A stretch of DNA of 64,000 nucleotides from an uncultured delta proteobacterium (GCA_903901335.1 CAIUQR010000032.1:1-64000); one strand, 5' to 3'. Positions 26,754-34,578 are shown, counted from the stretch's first letter. Notes: a model not told the origin generated them from the letters alone. Translations and numbers: made by a program.

Positions 26754-26912
26754 ATGCAGAAATGGGAATGCCCCTGTGGCTATATATATGATCCTGAAAC
26801 TGGAGACCCGGATAATGCCGTTGCGCCCGGAACTGCCTGGGAAGATGTCCCTGGGAAGTGGGTCTGTCCTCTGTGCGGTGCCGAAAAGGAATCCTTTTCA
26901 GTCGCGAACTAA
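26754..26912 (+). CDS. Rubredoxin with a CxC first metal knuckle (52 aa)
   Basis: A 52-codon ORF too short for the track, with AAGGAG 8 bases before its ATG. The sequence [18 protein letters not shown], then [13 protein letters not shown], is an ordinary rubredoxin apart from one point. The first knuckle is C-P-C-G (C6, C8) where the family has CxxCG; the second knuckle CPLCG is normal. The frame is intact on both sides. Rubredoxins carry one Fe(Cys)4 and pass single electrons, in anaerobes often to superoxide reductase or oxygen-reducing flavoproteins. The upstream FAD dehydrogenase is a candidate donor; ferritin lies downstream on the other strand. Confidence 0.9.
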   Translation: MQKWECPCGYIYDPETGDPDNAVAPGTAWEDVPGKWVCPLCGAEKESFSVAN

Positions 26913-26961
26913 CCTCAATTCTTTCAGACCGAATTCCACCGTAAACGCAAGAGCCGCTCGT

Positions 26962-26994
26962 CGGTGTATCGACTTCATTCCTGTCGATACACCG
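26962..26994. terminator. Perfect 12-bp inverted repeat between rubredoxin and ferritin
   Basis: CGGTGTATCGAC (26962-26973) and GTCGATACACCG (26983-26994) form a perfect 12-bp stem with a 9-base loop. It sits between convergent genes, 50 bases after the rubredoxin stop and 28 bases beyond the ferritin stop. There is no T-tract, so it may be a bidirectional transcript end or an operator-like palindrome. Confidence 0.55.
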
Positions 26995-27021
26995 GCCTGG
27001 CTGTAAAAATACTGATGCCGA

Positions 27022-27528
27022 TCAGGGAGCCGGCGGAACAAAGACCCGTTTTGCCATCTCGAGATCGATGGCAAAAAGTCCGGCGGAATCATCCCCTACC
27101 AATTTCAAGCGATCATACACAGCGCCGAAACTGGCCTCTTCCTCGACCTGCTCTGCCACATACCATTGCAGGAACTGGTTGGCAGCATGGTCGCGCTCTT
27201 CGAGTGCACAATTGACCAGATCATTGATCATGGCGGTTACCTTCTGCTCATGTTTGAGTGCGCTTTCGATCACCGCCATCGGCGAGTCCCAGCCCGAGTC
27301 GGGTTTTGCCAGGGCTTCGAGAACGACCTCACCATTACGGTCATTGATATAGTCAAAGATTTTGATGGCATGGAACATCTCTTCCTGCACCTGCACACGC
27401 ATCCAACTGGCAAAACCGGTAAGACTTTTTGCTTCGAACCAGGCACACATCGACAGATACAGATACGATGCATAAAGCTCCGCATTAACCTGGTTATTCA
27501 AGGCCTTTTTTATTTTTTTGTTCATCAT
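27022..27528 (-). CDS. ftnA: Ferritin
   Basis: Non-haem ferritin forms a 24-subunit cage that oxidises and stores iron. The 168-residue four-helix protein carries the diiron ligands in NAELYASYLYLS, EEMFHAIKIFDYI and the later EERDHAANQFLQWYVAEQVEEE region. I use the ATG at 27528 because GGGAGGAG precedes it; the track start at 27549 lies before that site. It is convergent with rubredoxin. It forms part of a stretch of iron and oxygen genes (rubredoxin, cox, desulfoferrodoxin). No Fur-like box is obvious upstream. Confidence 0.95.
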   Translation of the reverse strand: MMNKKIKKALNNQVNAELYASYLYLSMCAWFEAKSLTGFASWMRVQVQEEMFHAIKIFDYINDRNGEVVLEALAKPDSGWDSPMAVIESALKHEQKVTAMINDLVNCALEERDHAANQFLQWYVAEQVEEEASFGAVYDRLKLVGDDSAGLFAIDLEMAKRVFVPPAP

Positions 27529-27606
27529 TTCAACTCCTCCCTGTATCAAATTTTGTTTGGCATAAAATTGTTTACATCACGTAATATCTTATGAAACAGT
27601 ATCAGA

Positions 27607-27738
27607 TCAGTGTGTTTTTAATTTTTTCTTTTTTTCTTTCCCTTCGTCTACAAGGCGTCCCGGACAATTTTTACATCTCTTCCCTTTTTTCTCAAATTTC
27701 TCACAGCATTTTTTCTTTGTTTTTTTTTCTTTGGCCAC
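27607..27738 (-). CDS. Small lysine-rich cysteine protein (43 aa)
   Basis: This ORF is not in the supplied track. GTG at 27738 opens 43 codons to TGA at 27607. The product starts MAKEKKTKKKCCEKFEKKGK, continues RCKNCPGRLVDEG, and ends in another lysine run. Four cysteines in the order CC-x9-C-x2-C, in a protein that is almost half lysine, suggest a metal-binding, nucleic-acid-associated peptide. I recall similar lysine-rich CC...CxxCP peptides from Desulfobacterota, without known function. AGGATGG lies upstream. The neighbours are ferritin (upstream) and ctaB (downstream), both on the minus strand. The A-rich coding strand makes chance coding possible, but the cysteine pattern argues against it. 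Confidence 0.55.
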   Translation of the reverse strand: MAKEKKTKKKCCEKFEKKGKRCKNCPGRLVDEGKEKKKKLKTH

Positions 27739-27792
27739 AATTTCACCATCCTAATGATTTAACAACTTGCTGGTATCAATTCCTGAGATTGT

Positions 27793-28647
27793 TCAGCAGA
27801 AGAACACCTTGTCAGAGATAAAGATGACCATTATAAAAAAAAGATACAGATTCTGCTGAATAAAAAGAACTTGATAATCAGGCCTGCGTTTACGGGGCAT
27901 CTGCAGGCAGATAGAAATAAACACAACGAAAACGCTTATCCATACAATCGCTCTCACTCCGTCGGTAAGCCCCATTGGTACCCCGGTAAAAAAAAGCAGC
28001 ACCGTAAAAAACGCCCCCGTCCAGATCATCAGGATCCGTTTCAGAGAGGATTCCGGAAAGAGTTTTATCAGGCTGGGCATATCATTTCTCAGATAATCAT
28101 CTTTATGACTCAGGACAATCAAAAGAGAATGAGGCACCTGCCAGAGGACAAAAAGACCGCACAACAGGAAAGCGGTACCCGACAGAGGGTCACCACCCGC
28201 TGCCGACCAACCGATATACGGCGGCAACGCTCCGCTGAGAGCACCGGGTATAATAGCTGCCACTGTCCTTGTCTTCAGAGTTGTATACACGAGATTGTAC
28301 AGAACAACAGCAACAAGACCCAAGCCCACCGTCCGCAGCACATGCGACCCCAGGTAAAGACCCCAAAGTCCGGCCGCGATCAGCAGGAGCGCAAGTACCC
28401 CGGCCTGACAACCGGAGATACGCCCCTGGGGCAGCGGACGGTCTTTTGTTCTGGCCATGGAGGCATCCAGCTGGATTTCCTGCAGGCTGTTAAGGGCAGC
28501 ACTCCCACAGGCAAGAAGAAGCATACCAAGGACCGTCGGCATGGTCCCGGACAGAGTGACTGGTCCCGCCAGAACGGAGCCGAACAGAGTGGAAAACGCA
28601 ACCAGCAGACATACAGGCAGCTTGATGAGGTGCAGCCAGTCCACCAT
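27793..28647 (-). CDS. ctaB: Protoheme IX farnesyltransferase (haem O synthase)
   Basis: CtaB/CyoE attaches farnesyl to haem b to make haem O for haem-copper oxidases. This UbiA-superfamily membrane protein has about eight or nine membrane segments. The first prenyl-diphosphate motif is NSLQEIQLDASMARTKDRPL, with Glu where the usual NxxxDxxxD has its first Asp. The second is HKDDYLRNDMPSL. The track start at 28734 would overlap coxB. I prefer the ATG at 28647, preceded by AGGAGC at 6 bases, giving 284 residues. It is the last gene of the cox cluster. No ctaA (haem A synthase) is present here, so the oxidase may use haem O or ctaA lies elsewhere. Confidence 0.88.
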   Translation of the reverse strand: MVDWLHLIKLPVCLLVAFSTLFGSVLAGPVTLSGTMPTVLGMLLLACGSAALNSLQEIQLDASMARTKDRPLPQGRISGCQAGVLALLLIAAGLWGLYLGSHVLRTVGLGLVAVVLYNLVYTTLKTRTVAAIIPGALSGALPPYIGWSAAGGDPLSGTAFLLCGLFVLWQVPHSLLIVLSHKDDYLRNDMPSLIKLFPESSLKRILMIWTGAFFTVLLFFTGVPMGLTDGVRAIVWISVFVVFISICLQMPRKRRPDYQVLFIQQNLYLFFIMVIFISDKVFFC

Positions 28648-28702
28648 TCTGCTCCTGAGGGGAGGACCGATCTCCCGTCCCGCAAATGGCCTGTTTATCG
28701 AG

Positions 28703-29293
28703 CTATTTTTTCTGCAACCATTGCAAGTATTCATTCGTAGGGACTATCCGTAATTTTGCCGTCATCTGTGAATGGTCCGTGCCACAATAGACCGTGCACA
28801 TGATATCATAGTCACCAACCTTGTCTGCGAAAAACCATCCGTAGGTCTTCATCTTCGGAACGGCATCGATCTTCACACGAAAGGCCGGCAGGTAAAACCC
28901 ATGCAGAACATCTATCGAGGTGATATTCAATTTCACCGGCTTGCCAAGGGGGACAACCAACTCTCCTTCGGACTCCTTTCCCTCCGGATAAGTAAATATC
29001 CAGGAGAATTGCTGAGCGGTCACCTCAACCTCCAGTGCTCCGGCCGGTACGGTGCGAAGCCCGGTATACGACGACCAGCCGACTGCGAACATAGAGAGTG
29101 CGATAAGAGTCGGAATAATCGTCCAGATCACCTCCAGCTTCCAGTTCCCCCGAATGTCTGCGGCCTCTGGATGTCTGCTTCGCCTGTAGATGATCGTGAA
29201 GGCGATCATCACCGTGGTGATACCCACTAAGAGGACAATGGAAAAGCCGAGTATATACCAGAATGCCAGATCTACGCCTTTTACCGGGTTCAT
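28703..29293 (-). CDS. coxB: Cytochrome c oxidase subunit II
   Basis: Subunit II accepts electrons at the CuA centre. The 196-residue protein has two N-terminal membrane helices (about 12-35 and 55-75) and a periplasmic cupredoxin domain. CuA ligands H131, C166, C170, H174 and M177 are present in LHGFYLP and CTVYCGTDHSQM. The Glu usually between the two cysteines is replaced by Val (C-T-V-Y-C). There is no fused cytochrome c domain and no signal peptide or lipobox. It lies downstream of coxD in the order coxA-coxC-coxD-coxB-ctaB, an unusual position for subunit II, which more often leads the operon. Confidence 0.93.
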   Translation of the reverse strand: MNPVKGVDLAFWYILGFSIVLLVGITTVMIAFTIIYRRSRHPEAADIRGNWKLEVIWTIIPTLIALSMFAVGWSSYTGLRTVPAGALEVEVTAQQFSWIFTYPEGKESEGELVVPLGKPVKLNITSIDVLHGFYLPAFRVKIDAVPKMKTYGWFFADKVGDYDIMCTVYCGTDHSQMTAKLRIVPTNEYLQWLQKK

Positions 29294-29311
29294 CTCAAGA
29301 TCTCCATATCC

Positions 29312-29614
29312 TCATCGGAAGGCCACATCCCAGAAAGTGAAACTAATCATGATACACAAAAAAGCGATGGTGCTGAGAAACGATACCTTGATGGCCGTTC
29401 CTTCGTATTTCATGTGCATGAAGAATAAGAGGACCAGACTCGACTTAGCCGTCGCAATCAACAGTGCAATCGGCACATTATAAAAACCGAGATTCACGTA
29501 CGATACCGCAACTGTGATACAGGTCAGGACAAGCAAGGCAGCGATGATCGCAAACAGCTTCCCGTAACCCATGACATGGGGGTCGTCCGGTTCTGGTCTT
29601 TCCTCCTGCTTCAT
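29312..29614 (-). CDS. coxD: Cytochrome c oxidase subunit IV (prokaryotic type)
   Basis: A 100-residue membrane protein with three helices. Its motif ATAKSSLVLLFFMHMKYEGT is typical of the prokaryotic COX4 family found with A-type oxidases. It probably stabilises subunit III and subunit I in the inner membrane. It sits between coxC and coxB with short gaps, clearly within the operon. A GGAGG-like site precedes the ATG. Confidence 0.88.
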   Translation of the reverse strand: MKQEERPEPDDPHVMGYGKLFAIIAALLVLTCITVAVSYVNLGFYNVPIALLIATAKSSLVLLFFMHMKYEGTAIKVSFLSTIAFLCIMISFTFWDVAFR

Positions 29615-29631
29615 CTCTTCCCTCCGTGGGT

Positions 29632-30228
29632 CTACAGTACAAGATAAAAAAGCGGAAAAACAAATATCCAGATCATATCAACCAGATGCCAGTACAGCCC
29701 TGAATTTTCAAGCATCGAAAAACGATCTTCATTCACCCTTCCGTTAATTACGAAAACAAGACTCACGGCCAGCAGGGTCATACCCACTATCACATGCAGC
29801 CCATGCAGGCCGGTGATCACATAGTAGAGCCCGAAAAAAATATTCGTCCCAGGTGGTCCATTCTGTAAGGTGGCGGAATTCGGAAAAATATCATGATGAA
29901 TCTTCGTTCCCCACTCGACATATTTATTGACCAGGAAGAGACATCCACAAAGAATCGAAAATGTAATCAGAAAAATGGCCAGTTTTTTGGACCGTCTCCG
30001 TATTGCGGTAATGGAGGCCGCTACGGTAAAACTGCTGAGCAGGAGGATGACCGTGTTCACTGAACCGATGATCCGGTCAAGCGCTTTGCCGCCTTCCGCG
30101 AAATTCTTTGGGTATTCGTGAAAATAGACGGCATACAACAGAAAAAGGCCTCCGAAAAGGATGATCTCGGAATAGAGAAAGAGCCACATTCCTAACCTGA
30201 TCCCTGTTCTATCAATATCTTTCTCCAT
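29632..30228 (-). CDS. coxC: Cytochrome c oxidase subunit III
   Basis: A 198-residue, five-helix form of subunit III, which lacks the first two helices of the mitochondrial protein. Motifs are GMWLFLYSEIILFGGLF near the N-terminus and LHGLHVIVGM plus YWHLVDMIWIFVFPLFYL near the C-terminus. It supports oxygen entry and stability of subunit I. Its ATG overlaps the coxA stop (TAATG), indicating translational coupling. Confidence 0.94.
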   Translation of the reverse strand: MEKDIDRTGIRLGMWLFLYSEIILFGGLFLLYAVYFHEYPKNFAEGGKALDRIIGSVNTVILLLSSFTVAASITAIRRRSKKLAIFLITFSILCGCLFLVNKYVEWGTKIHHDIFPNSATLQNGPPGTNIFFGLYYVITGLHGLHVIVGMTLLAVSLVFVINGRVNEDRFSMLENSGLYWHLVDMIWIFVFPLFYLVL

Positions 30229-31871
30229 TACTCCTGCTCTTTTGGGTTCATGGTATTGTAATGGTCAGATACTTGTCTGAAATCATAGGGGAAGTCTTTA
30301 ACTTCAGGTGTTGCAATGAAGTTATGAAGCGGGGGCGGCGACGGGATCGTCCATTCCAGGGTGGTCCCGCCCCAGGGGTCGGCCGGGGCCTCTTGCCTCA
30401 CACGGAAACTCAAAAGCAGGTTGGTGAACATCAACGCCACCCCGGCTACAATGATAAAGGCCCCGAATCCGGCCAGGAAGTTCCCCGTTGCATACTGGGG
30501 CAGATAATCAAAATACCGGCGCGGCATCCCCATGAGCCCCAGAATCATCATCGGGATGAAATGGAAAATAAATCCAATAGTTATCAATATGGAGGCTATA
30601 TATGCCCTCTTCATATTGTACATCACCCCGAACATCTTGGGCCACCAGAAATGCAGGGCGGCAAAAAACGCAAAACCGGTACCGCCGAACATGGTGAAAT
30701 GGAAGTGAGAAACAACAAATTGGGTATCATGAACATAGACATTGGTGCCGGCGGCGCCCAAGAGAAGACCGGTCAGACCACCAACCGAAAAGAGATAGAT
30801 AAAAGCCAGGGCCAGAAAAAGCGGCGGTGTCATCTGGATGGACCCCTTGTACATGGTCGAAATCCACGAAAACACCTTTACCGCCGAAGGAATGGCCACC
30901 AGATATGTAAGCAGAGAAAAGACGAAGATAGAGACGTCGCTTATTCCGCTTGTGAACATATGGTGGGCCCAGACCAGAGACCCGGCGATAGCAATCGCCA
31001 GCGACGAGTAGACTATCGCCTTATAACCAAAGATTGATTTCCGGGAAAAGATCGGGATAATTTCAGAGACAACCCCCATACCCGGCAGAATCATGATATA
31101 GACGGCCGGATGCGAATACAGCCAGAAAAGGTGTTGATAGAGAAGGGGGTCCCCGCCCTTGTCCGGCTCAAAGAGTCCGATGGATAAAAGCCGCTCCAGA
31201 ATCACCAGAATCAACGTGATCCCGATAACCGGGGTTGCCAGCAGCTGCACCCAGGCCGTGGCATATAAAGACCAGGTAAAAAGCGGTATCTGCATCCACC
31301 CCATACCCTTAGCCCGCATGCGATGCACCGTAGTGATGAAATTAAGACCGGTGAGCATCGACGACATGCCTAGGATAAAGGCAGCCGACACCGTCAGAGA
31401 AACATTCGTATTGGTGGAGACACTGAACGGAACATAAAAGGTCCATCCGGTATCGGGAAATCCTTTGCCTGAAAACAGAGAAATAATAGCAAACACACCA
31501 CCGAGCATGTACAGATACCAGGAAAGCAGATTGAGCCGCGGGAAAAATACATCATCCGCACCAATCTGGATGGGTAGAAAAAAATTACCAAATACTGCAG
31601 GAATGGCCGGAATTACTACGAGAAAGATCATGATCACCCCGTGGAGGGTAAACATGGCATTATACGTCTCCGGCCCCATGATGGTCCGTCCTGGCCACAT
31701 GAGCTCGATGCGCATCAAAAGCCCAAGAACCATCGCCAACGAAAACCACAGGAGGATAGCCCAGAGATACATCAGTGCCAACCGCTTGTGATCTCTCGTC
31801 AACAACCAGGCCCAGATACCACGCAGCCCAGGTGGAGAAGGTGTTTCATAAAAAGATTGTTGTTTTGTCAT
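30228..31871 (-). CDS. coxA: Cytochrome c oxidase subunit I, A2-type
   Basis: The catalytic subunit reduces oxygen at a haem-copper centre and pumps protons. The 547-residue protein has twelve membrane helices. Visible ligands are H77 (TLHG) and H391 for the low-spin haem, H389 for the high-spin haem, and H254, H303 and H304 for CuB, with the cross-linked Y258. The sequence LYSHPAVY has the Tyr-Ser pair in place of the D-channel glutamate (GHPEVY in A1 enzymes), placing it in the A2 subfamily. K332 in AVKVFSW is the K-channel lysine. It leads the minus-strand cox cluster. No cytochrome c donor gene lies next to it. Confidence 0.95.
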   Translation of the reverse strand: MTKQQSFYETPSPPGLRGIWAWLLTRDHKRLALMYLWAILLWFSLAMVLGLLMRIELMWPGRTIMGPETYNAMFTLHGVIMIFLVVIPAIPAVFGNFFLPIQIGADDVFFPRLNLLSWYLYMLGGVFAIISLFSGKGFPDTGWTFYVPFSVSTNTNVSLTVSAAFILGMSSMLTGLNFITTVHRMRAKGMGWMQIPLFTWSLYATAWVQLLATPVIGITLILVILERLLSIGLFEPDKGGDPLLYQHLFWLYSHPAVYIMILPGMGVVSEIIPIFSRKSIFGYKAIVYSSLAIAIAGSLVWAHHMFTSGISDVSIFVFSLLTYLVAIPSAVKVFSWISTMYKGSIQMTPPLFLALAFIYLFSVGGLTGLLLGAAGTNVYVHDTQFVVSHFHFTMFGGTGFAFFAALHFWWPKMFGVMYNMKRAYIASILITIGFIFHFIPMMILGLMGMPRRYFDYLPQYATGNFLAGFGAFIIVAGVALMFTNLLLSFRVRQEAPADPWGGTTLEWTIPSPPPLHNFIATPEVKDFPYDFRQVSDHYNTMNPKEQE

Positions 31872-32099
31872 ACCCTTCCAGTCCCATCAGTCATGCCCTT
31901 CTCCCCGCCCCCTCTTTTTGCCTCTCCGTCTCAGGAATACAAGGAACACTCCCTCAAGACTCCACTCTGACAGGTTTTACGGAAAAATCGATACCCCAAG
32001 GCACCGGCCAGTGCAGTTACTCGTTCCTTGCTGCCGACTAAAAATGGTCTATGGATCAGTCTGAAAAATATCAGAAATTTGTCAATTTGTTTTTATGAG

Positions 32100-32642
32100 T
32101 TACTTATTCTTTCCGGTTGCAAGGTTCACTGTCAGTTTGGTACGAAATTTATGTTTCATCTTAAAGCCGTCATGATCGGGTCCATAGGCCAGAAGCACCA
32201 CAGTATCGGCAGCCGGATCAATTTTTCCACCTTTCGTATCCTGTGCAACGAGCGGGAGAATAAACTCAAGGGTTGTGACACCACCTTCTTCAGAGCCGCC
32301 AACCAGAGTAACGTCGGATTTTCCACCCAGGTCCTCAACGGCCTCATGTTTCGTATCCCCTGTGCCGAACTCATCCGAGATTATAGCTTTTCCATCTTTG
32401 ATATAACCAAGGACATACTTTGCATCCTTCATTTCCTTGCTCGGGTTAAATCCGATGCCGACCCAACCTTTGGTTGGAGCTGACAGTTTGACATTGAGAT
32501 TAGCGCCGTCCACTTTCCAGGAAAATGTCATTTTTTGCGCAGTTATTTGATAATCATAACCAGCTGCAAAGACAGTCGAACAGAGAAGCAGTCCCACACA
32601 GTTGACAAACAATATACCTGATTTTAATATCCTACCAATCAT
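32100..32642 (-). CDS. Secreted DOMON-domain protein
   Basis: A 180-residue exported protein. It has an N-terminal signal peptide (ILFVNCVGLLLCSTVFAAG) and a single DOMON domain with the typical core WKVDGANLNVKLSAPTKGW, then VGIGFNP and KYVLGYIKDG. DOMON domains bind haem or sugars and often take part in extracytoplasmic electron transfer. Met and His residues that could ligate haem are present (KEMKDA, DHDGFKMKH). I start at the ATG at 32642, after AAAGGAGAGAG; the track ORF adds an unlikely leader. It lies between cox genes and desulfoferrodoxin, with a strong Fur-like box over its putative promoter, which suggests iron control. Confidence 0.85.
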   Translation of the reverse strand: MIGRILKSGILFVNCVGLLLCSTVFAAGYDYQITAQKMTFSWKVDGANLNVKLSAPTKGWVGIGFNPSKEMKDAKYVLGYIKDGKAIISDEFGTGDTKHEAVEDLGGKSDVTLVGGSEEGGVTTLEFILPLVAQDTKGGKIDPAADTVVLLAYGPDHDGFKMKHKFRTKLTVNLATGKNK

Positions 32643-33243
32643 TTTCTCTCTCCTTTTAATTGTTGTGGTGCACGCTGGGCCATGGTAGCGCACAAGGCAA
32701 CTAGCAAAGCCGGTTTGTCTGTTAAGTATCCGGTCGCTCCAGATACTGCTAAATTTCCTTGACAATATTATAGATCATTAATAATAATCAGTATCATTAT
32801 ACATTGGGCTCATTTCTCTGCAAGAGACAATCTGTTGATAATGAAAGCAGGTTCAATCTATTTCGCAGCCATAATTTTTGTATCAGCGAAACTCTGAACT
32901 GTCGAGATATTTCGTCTACAAGGTTGCAATTCAGACAGGTAAGCCATATTATGAAAGAGTATTGTATGTTGTGCCATCACGAACCGCGCCGGAAGATCAG
33001 TGACTTTCTTTGTCTCATAAAGCATCGTGCAATGAAAAGTATATCCTTTTTCCCCCAAGTGATTTTCACGGATGATTGTACCAGAATGAGACCCAGCCGA
33101 CATTAAAATATCGTATCCGCCACGAGGACTGAAGTTATCCTCTGGTGGTTTTACTGCTGTATAAGACCGATCATGCCGACCATCAATATCGGCCAAGTCA
33201 GGTTGTAATAAACCAGAAAAATACTACTTAAGGAGAAAAAACA
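32643..33243. other. Divergent intergenic region between the DOMON and desulfoferrodoxin genes
   Basis: These 600 bases contain the Fur-like promoter of the DOMON gene at 32767-32796. The remainder has overlapping ORFs on both strands (32804-33106 plus, 32858-33196 minus) without ribosome sites or recognisable domains. One CMLCH heme-like motif on the plus strand is isolated. The desulfoferrodoxin promoter should lie near 33150-33230. Confidence 0.5.
32767..32796 (-). promoter_or_regulatory. Fur-like box over a TATAAT promoter
   Basis: On the minus strand TGATACTGATTATTA (32796-32782) matches the Fur 7-1-7 consensus TGATAATnATTATCA at 12 of 14 informative positions. A TATAAT -10 hexamer lies at 32772-32767. 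The box occupies the -35/spacer region, so a bound repressor would block polymerase. It lies 125-154 bases upstream of the DOMON gene. Confidence 0.55.
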
Positions 33244-33618
33244 ATGGCTGAAAGACTACAGGTCTACAAATGCAATGTATGCGGAAATATTATTGAGGTC
33301 CTGCACGGAGGAGCCGGTTCACTGAGCTGCTGCGGACAGGATATGGTCCTGTTAAAAGAGAATACAACGGATGCAGCGGTTGAAAAACACGTCCCGGTGA
33401 TTACCAAATCCGGTGATGGATACATGGTAACGGTCGGCTCTGTTGAACACCCCATGGTCGATACGCATTTTATTGAATGGATCGAGCTCACTGCCGACGG
33501 TATCAGTTACATCGCATTCCTGAAACCAGGCGACAAACCGCAGGCCTTCTTTCCGGTAACTGCCGCCAAGGTCGTTGCCCGCGAGTACTGTAATCTGCAC
33601 GGTCTCTGGAAGGCATGA
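33244..33618 (+). CDS. dfx: Desulfoferrodoxin (two-iron superoxide reductase)
   Basis: Desulfoferrodoxin reduces superoxide to peroxide without releasing oxygen, a hallmark of oxygen defence in anaerobes. The 124-residue protein is the class I form. Centre I ligands are C10, C13, C29 and C30. The catalytic centre II has H49 (EKHVPV), H69 (VEHPM), H75 (THFIEWIEL), C116 and H119 (YCNLHGLW). AAGGAG precedes the ATG. Rubredoxin, its usual electron donor, is encoded about 6 kb away. A strong terminator follows at once, so it is monocistronic. Confidence 0.97.
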   Translation: MAERLQVYKCNVCGNIIEVLHGGAGSLSCCGQDMVLLKENTTDAAVEKHVPVITKSGDGYMVTVGSVEHPMVDTHFIEWIELTADGISYIAFLKPGDKPQAFFPVTAAKVVAREYCNLHGLWKA

Positions 33619-33651
33619 TTATCAGCTCCGGATACCTCATATAAAGCGCAT

Positions 33652-33690
33652 AAAAAACAACCTCCTGTTCAAATATGGTGGTTGTTTTTT
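33652..33690 (+). terminator. Intrinsic terminator of desulfoferrodoxin
   Basis: AAAAAACAACC (33652-33662) pairs perfectly with GGTTGTTTTTT (33680-33690), ending in a run of six T. It lies 34 bases after the stop codon. The A-run on the left arm makes it potentially bidirectional. Confidence 0.85.
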
Positions 33691-33705
33691 ATGTTATCTG
33701 GACAA

Positions 33706-33719
33706 TTGATTTTTATCAA
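33706..33719. promoter_or_regulatory. FNR-like box TTGATTTTTATCAA
   Basis: TTGAT-N4-ATCAA matches the FNR consensus exactly, within a longer perfect palindrome AATTGAT-TTTT-ATCAATT. It lies 16 bases past the dfx terminator and 310 bases before the NlpC/P60 gene, so its target is unclear. A chance match in AT-rich DNA is possible. Confidence 0.4.
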
Positions 33720-34029
33720 TTCGAGGAATAATTTCTATTTCCTCACCTTGCAAATCGTTTTTTTCAATTTTTTTTTGTAAAATCCATATATATACAGTAG
33801 AATCCTATCGTCAGCATTTATTCATATTGTTATGTTTTTTCACGTATTGCGCTCGTGTCCGCACAGCATTGGGATGCATTATTTTTTTACAATGTTGTGC
33901 TTTGCAGATTGCAAACACCTGCCCTCTCATTTAACGTTGTCTGGAGAGGTGGATTCTTAGAACAACGAAGAGTTAAGGCAGATATAACTGCCCATATTAA
34001 CTACGTATTCTTCAATGTAATTCTTGACC

Positions 34030-34578
34030 ATGAATCTTTCTCGAATTTTTCCGCTCCCTGTCCTCTTAATTTTATTACTCTTTTTTTCCGGATGCGCCAA
34101 CCAGACAAGGGTCGGAACATTACGGGGTGCGTACGACAACACTCCCCCTGTTGATCTGAGCAACACACCGCTTGTCAAAAAAACACTGTATCAGCAGCTC
34201 AGGCAATGGGAGGGAACGGAATATAAGTATGGCGGGCTCGGCGGAAATGGAGTCGATTGCTCGGGCTTTATTTACCTCACTTTCAAAAGCCGGTTCGGTA
34301 TACAATTACCCCGGTCAACCGATGAACAAATCGAAGTAGGACAGGATGTTACAGGGAGACAACTCCTGCCGGGCGATCTTGTTTTTTTCTCAACCGGTTT
34401 CTTTGACCGCCATGTCGGTATCTACCTGGAAAACAAAAACTTCATTCATGTATCGAAGAACCGAGGAGTTATGTTATCCAATCTGGATGACCAGTACTGG
34501 CATTCACGCTACCGGAAGGCCAAAAGAATCAGGCAGGAGTGGCAGACGCGCCTGTATTCTCAAAACAGATACCCATGA
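34030..34578 (+). CDS. NlpC/P60 family lipoprotein
   Basis: A 182-residue lipoprotein that probably hydrolyses peptide crosslinks in peptidoglycan. The signal peptide ends in a lipobox (FFSGC, C22). The NlpC/P60 domain has the catalytic triad C77 (VDCSGFIYLTF), H128 (RHVGIYL) and H140 (FIHVSK), plus RSTDEQ and LLPGDLVFF. The start is the ATG at 34030; the track begins at a TTG two codons earlier. Its stop overlaps the shikimate kinase start (ATGA), so the two are cotranslated. The protein belongs in the outer-membrane periplasmic leaflet. Confidence 0.9.
   Translation: MNLSRIFPLPVLLILLLFFSGCANQTRVGTLRGAYDNTPPVDLSNTPLVKKTLYQQLRQWEGTEYKYGGLGGNGVDCSGFIYLTFKSRFGIQLPRSTDEQIEVGQDVTGRQLLPGDLVFFSTGFFDRHVGIYLENKNFIHVSKNRGVMLSNLDDQYWHSRYRKAKRIRQEWQTRLYSQNRYP

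Larger units (their letters stand above)
33619..34029. other. Intergenic region with an FNR-like palindrome
   Basis: Apart from the dfx terminator, these 410 AT-rich bases carry a perfect FNR/CRP-type palindrome at 33706-33719 and T-tracts near 33760-33780. No ORF of note lies here, and the next gene starts 310 bases beyond the palindrome. A small RNA is possible but not shown. Confidence 0.45.

Noticed and set aside
27600-27760. T-rich tract as a simple repeat
   Set aside because: The opposite strand reads as a Lys-rich ORF with ordered cysteines, which explains the composition better.
28648-28734. Upstream start of ctaB overlapping coxB
   Set aside because: AGGAGC before the ATG at 28647 and the family N-terminus favour the later start.
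27871-28740. 289-residue plus-strand ORF
   Set aside because: Antisense to ctaB; Gln/Arg-rich, without domains.
32804-33196. Overlapping ORFs on both strands, one with a CMLCH heme-like motif
   Set aside because: A single CxxCH with no signal peptide or further motif; the opposite ORF is equally long, so neither is supported.
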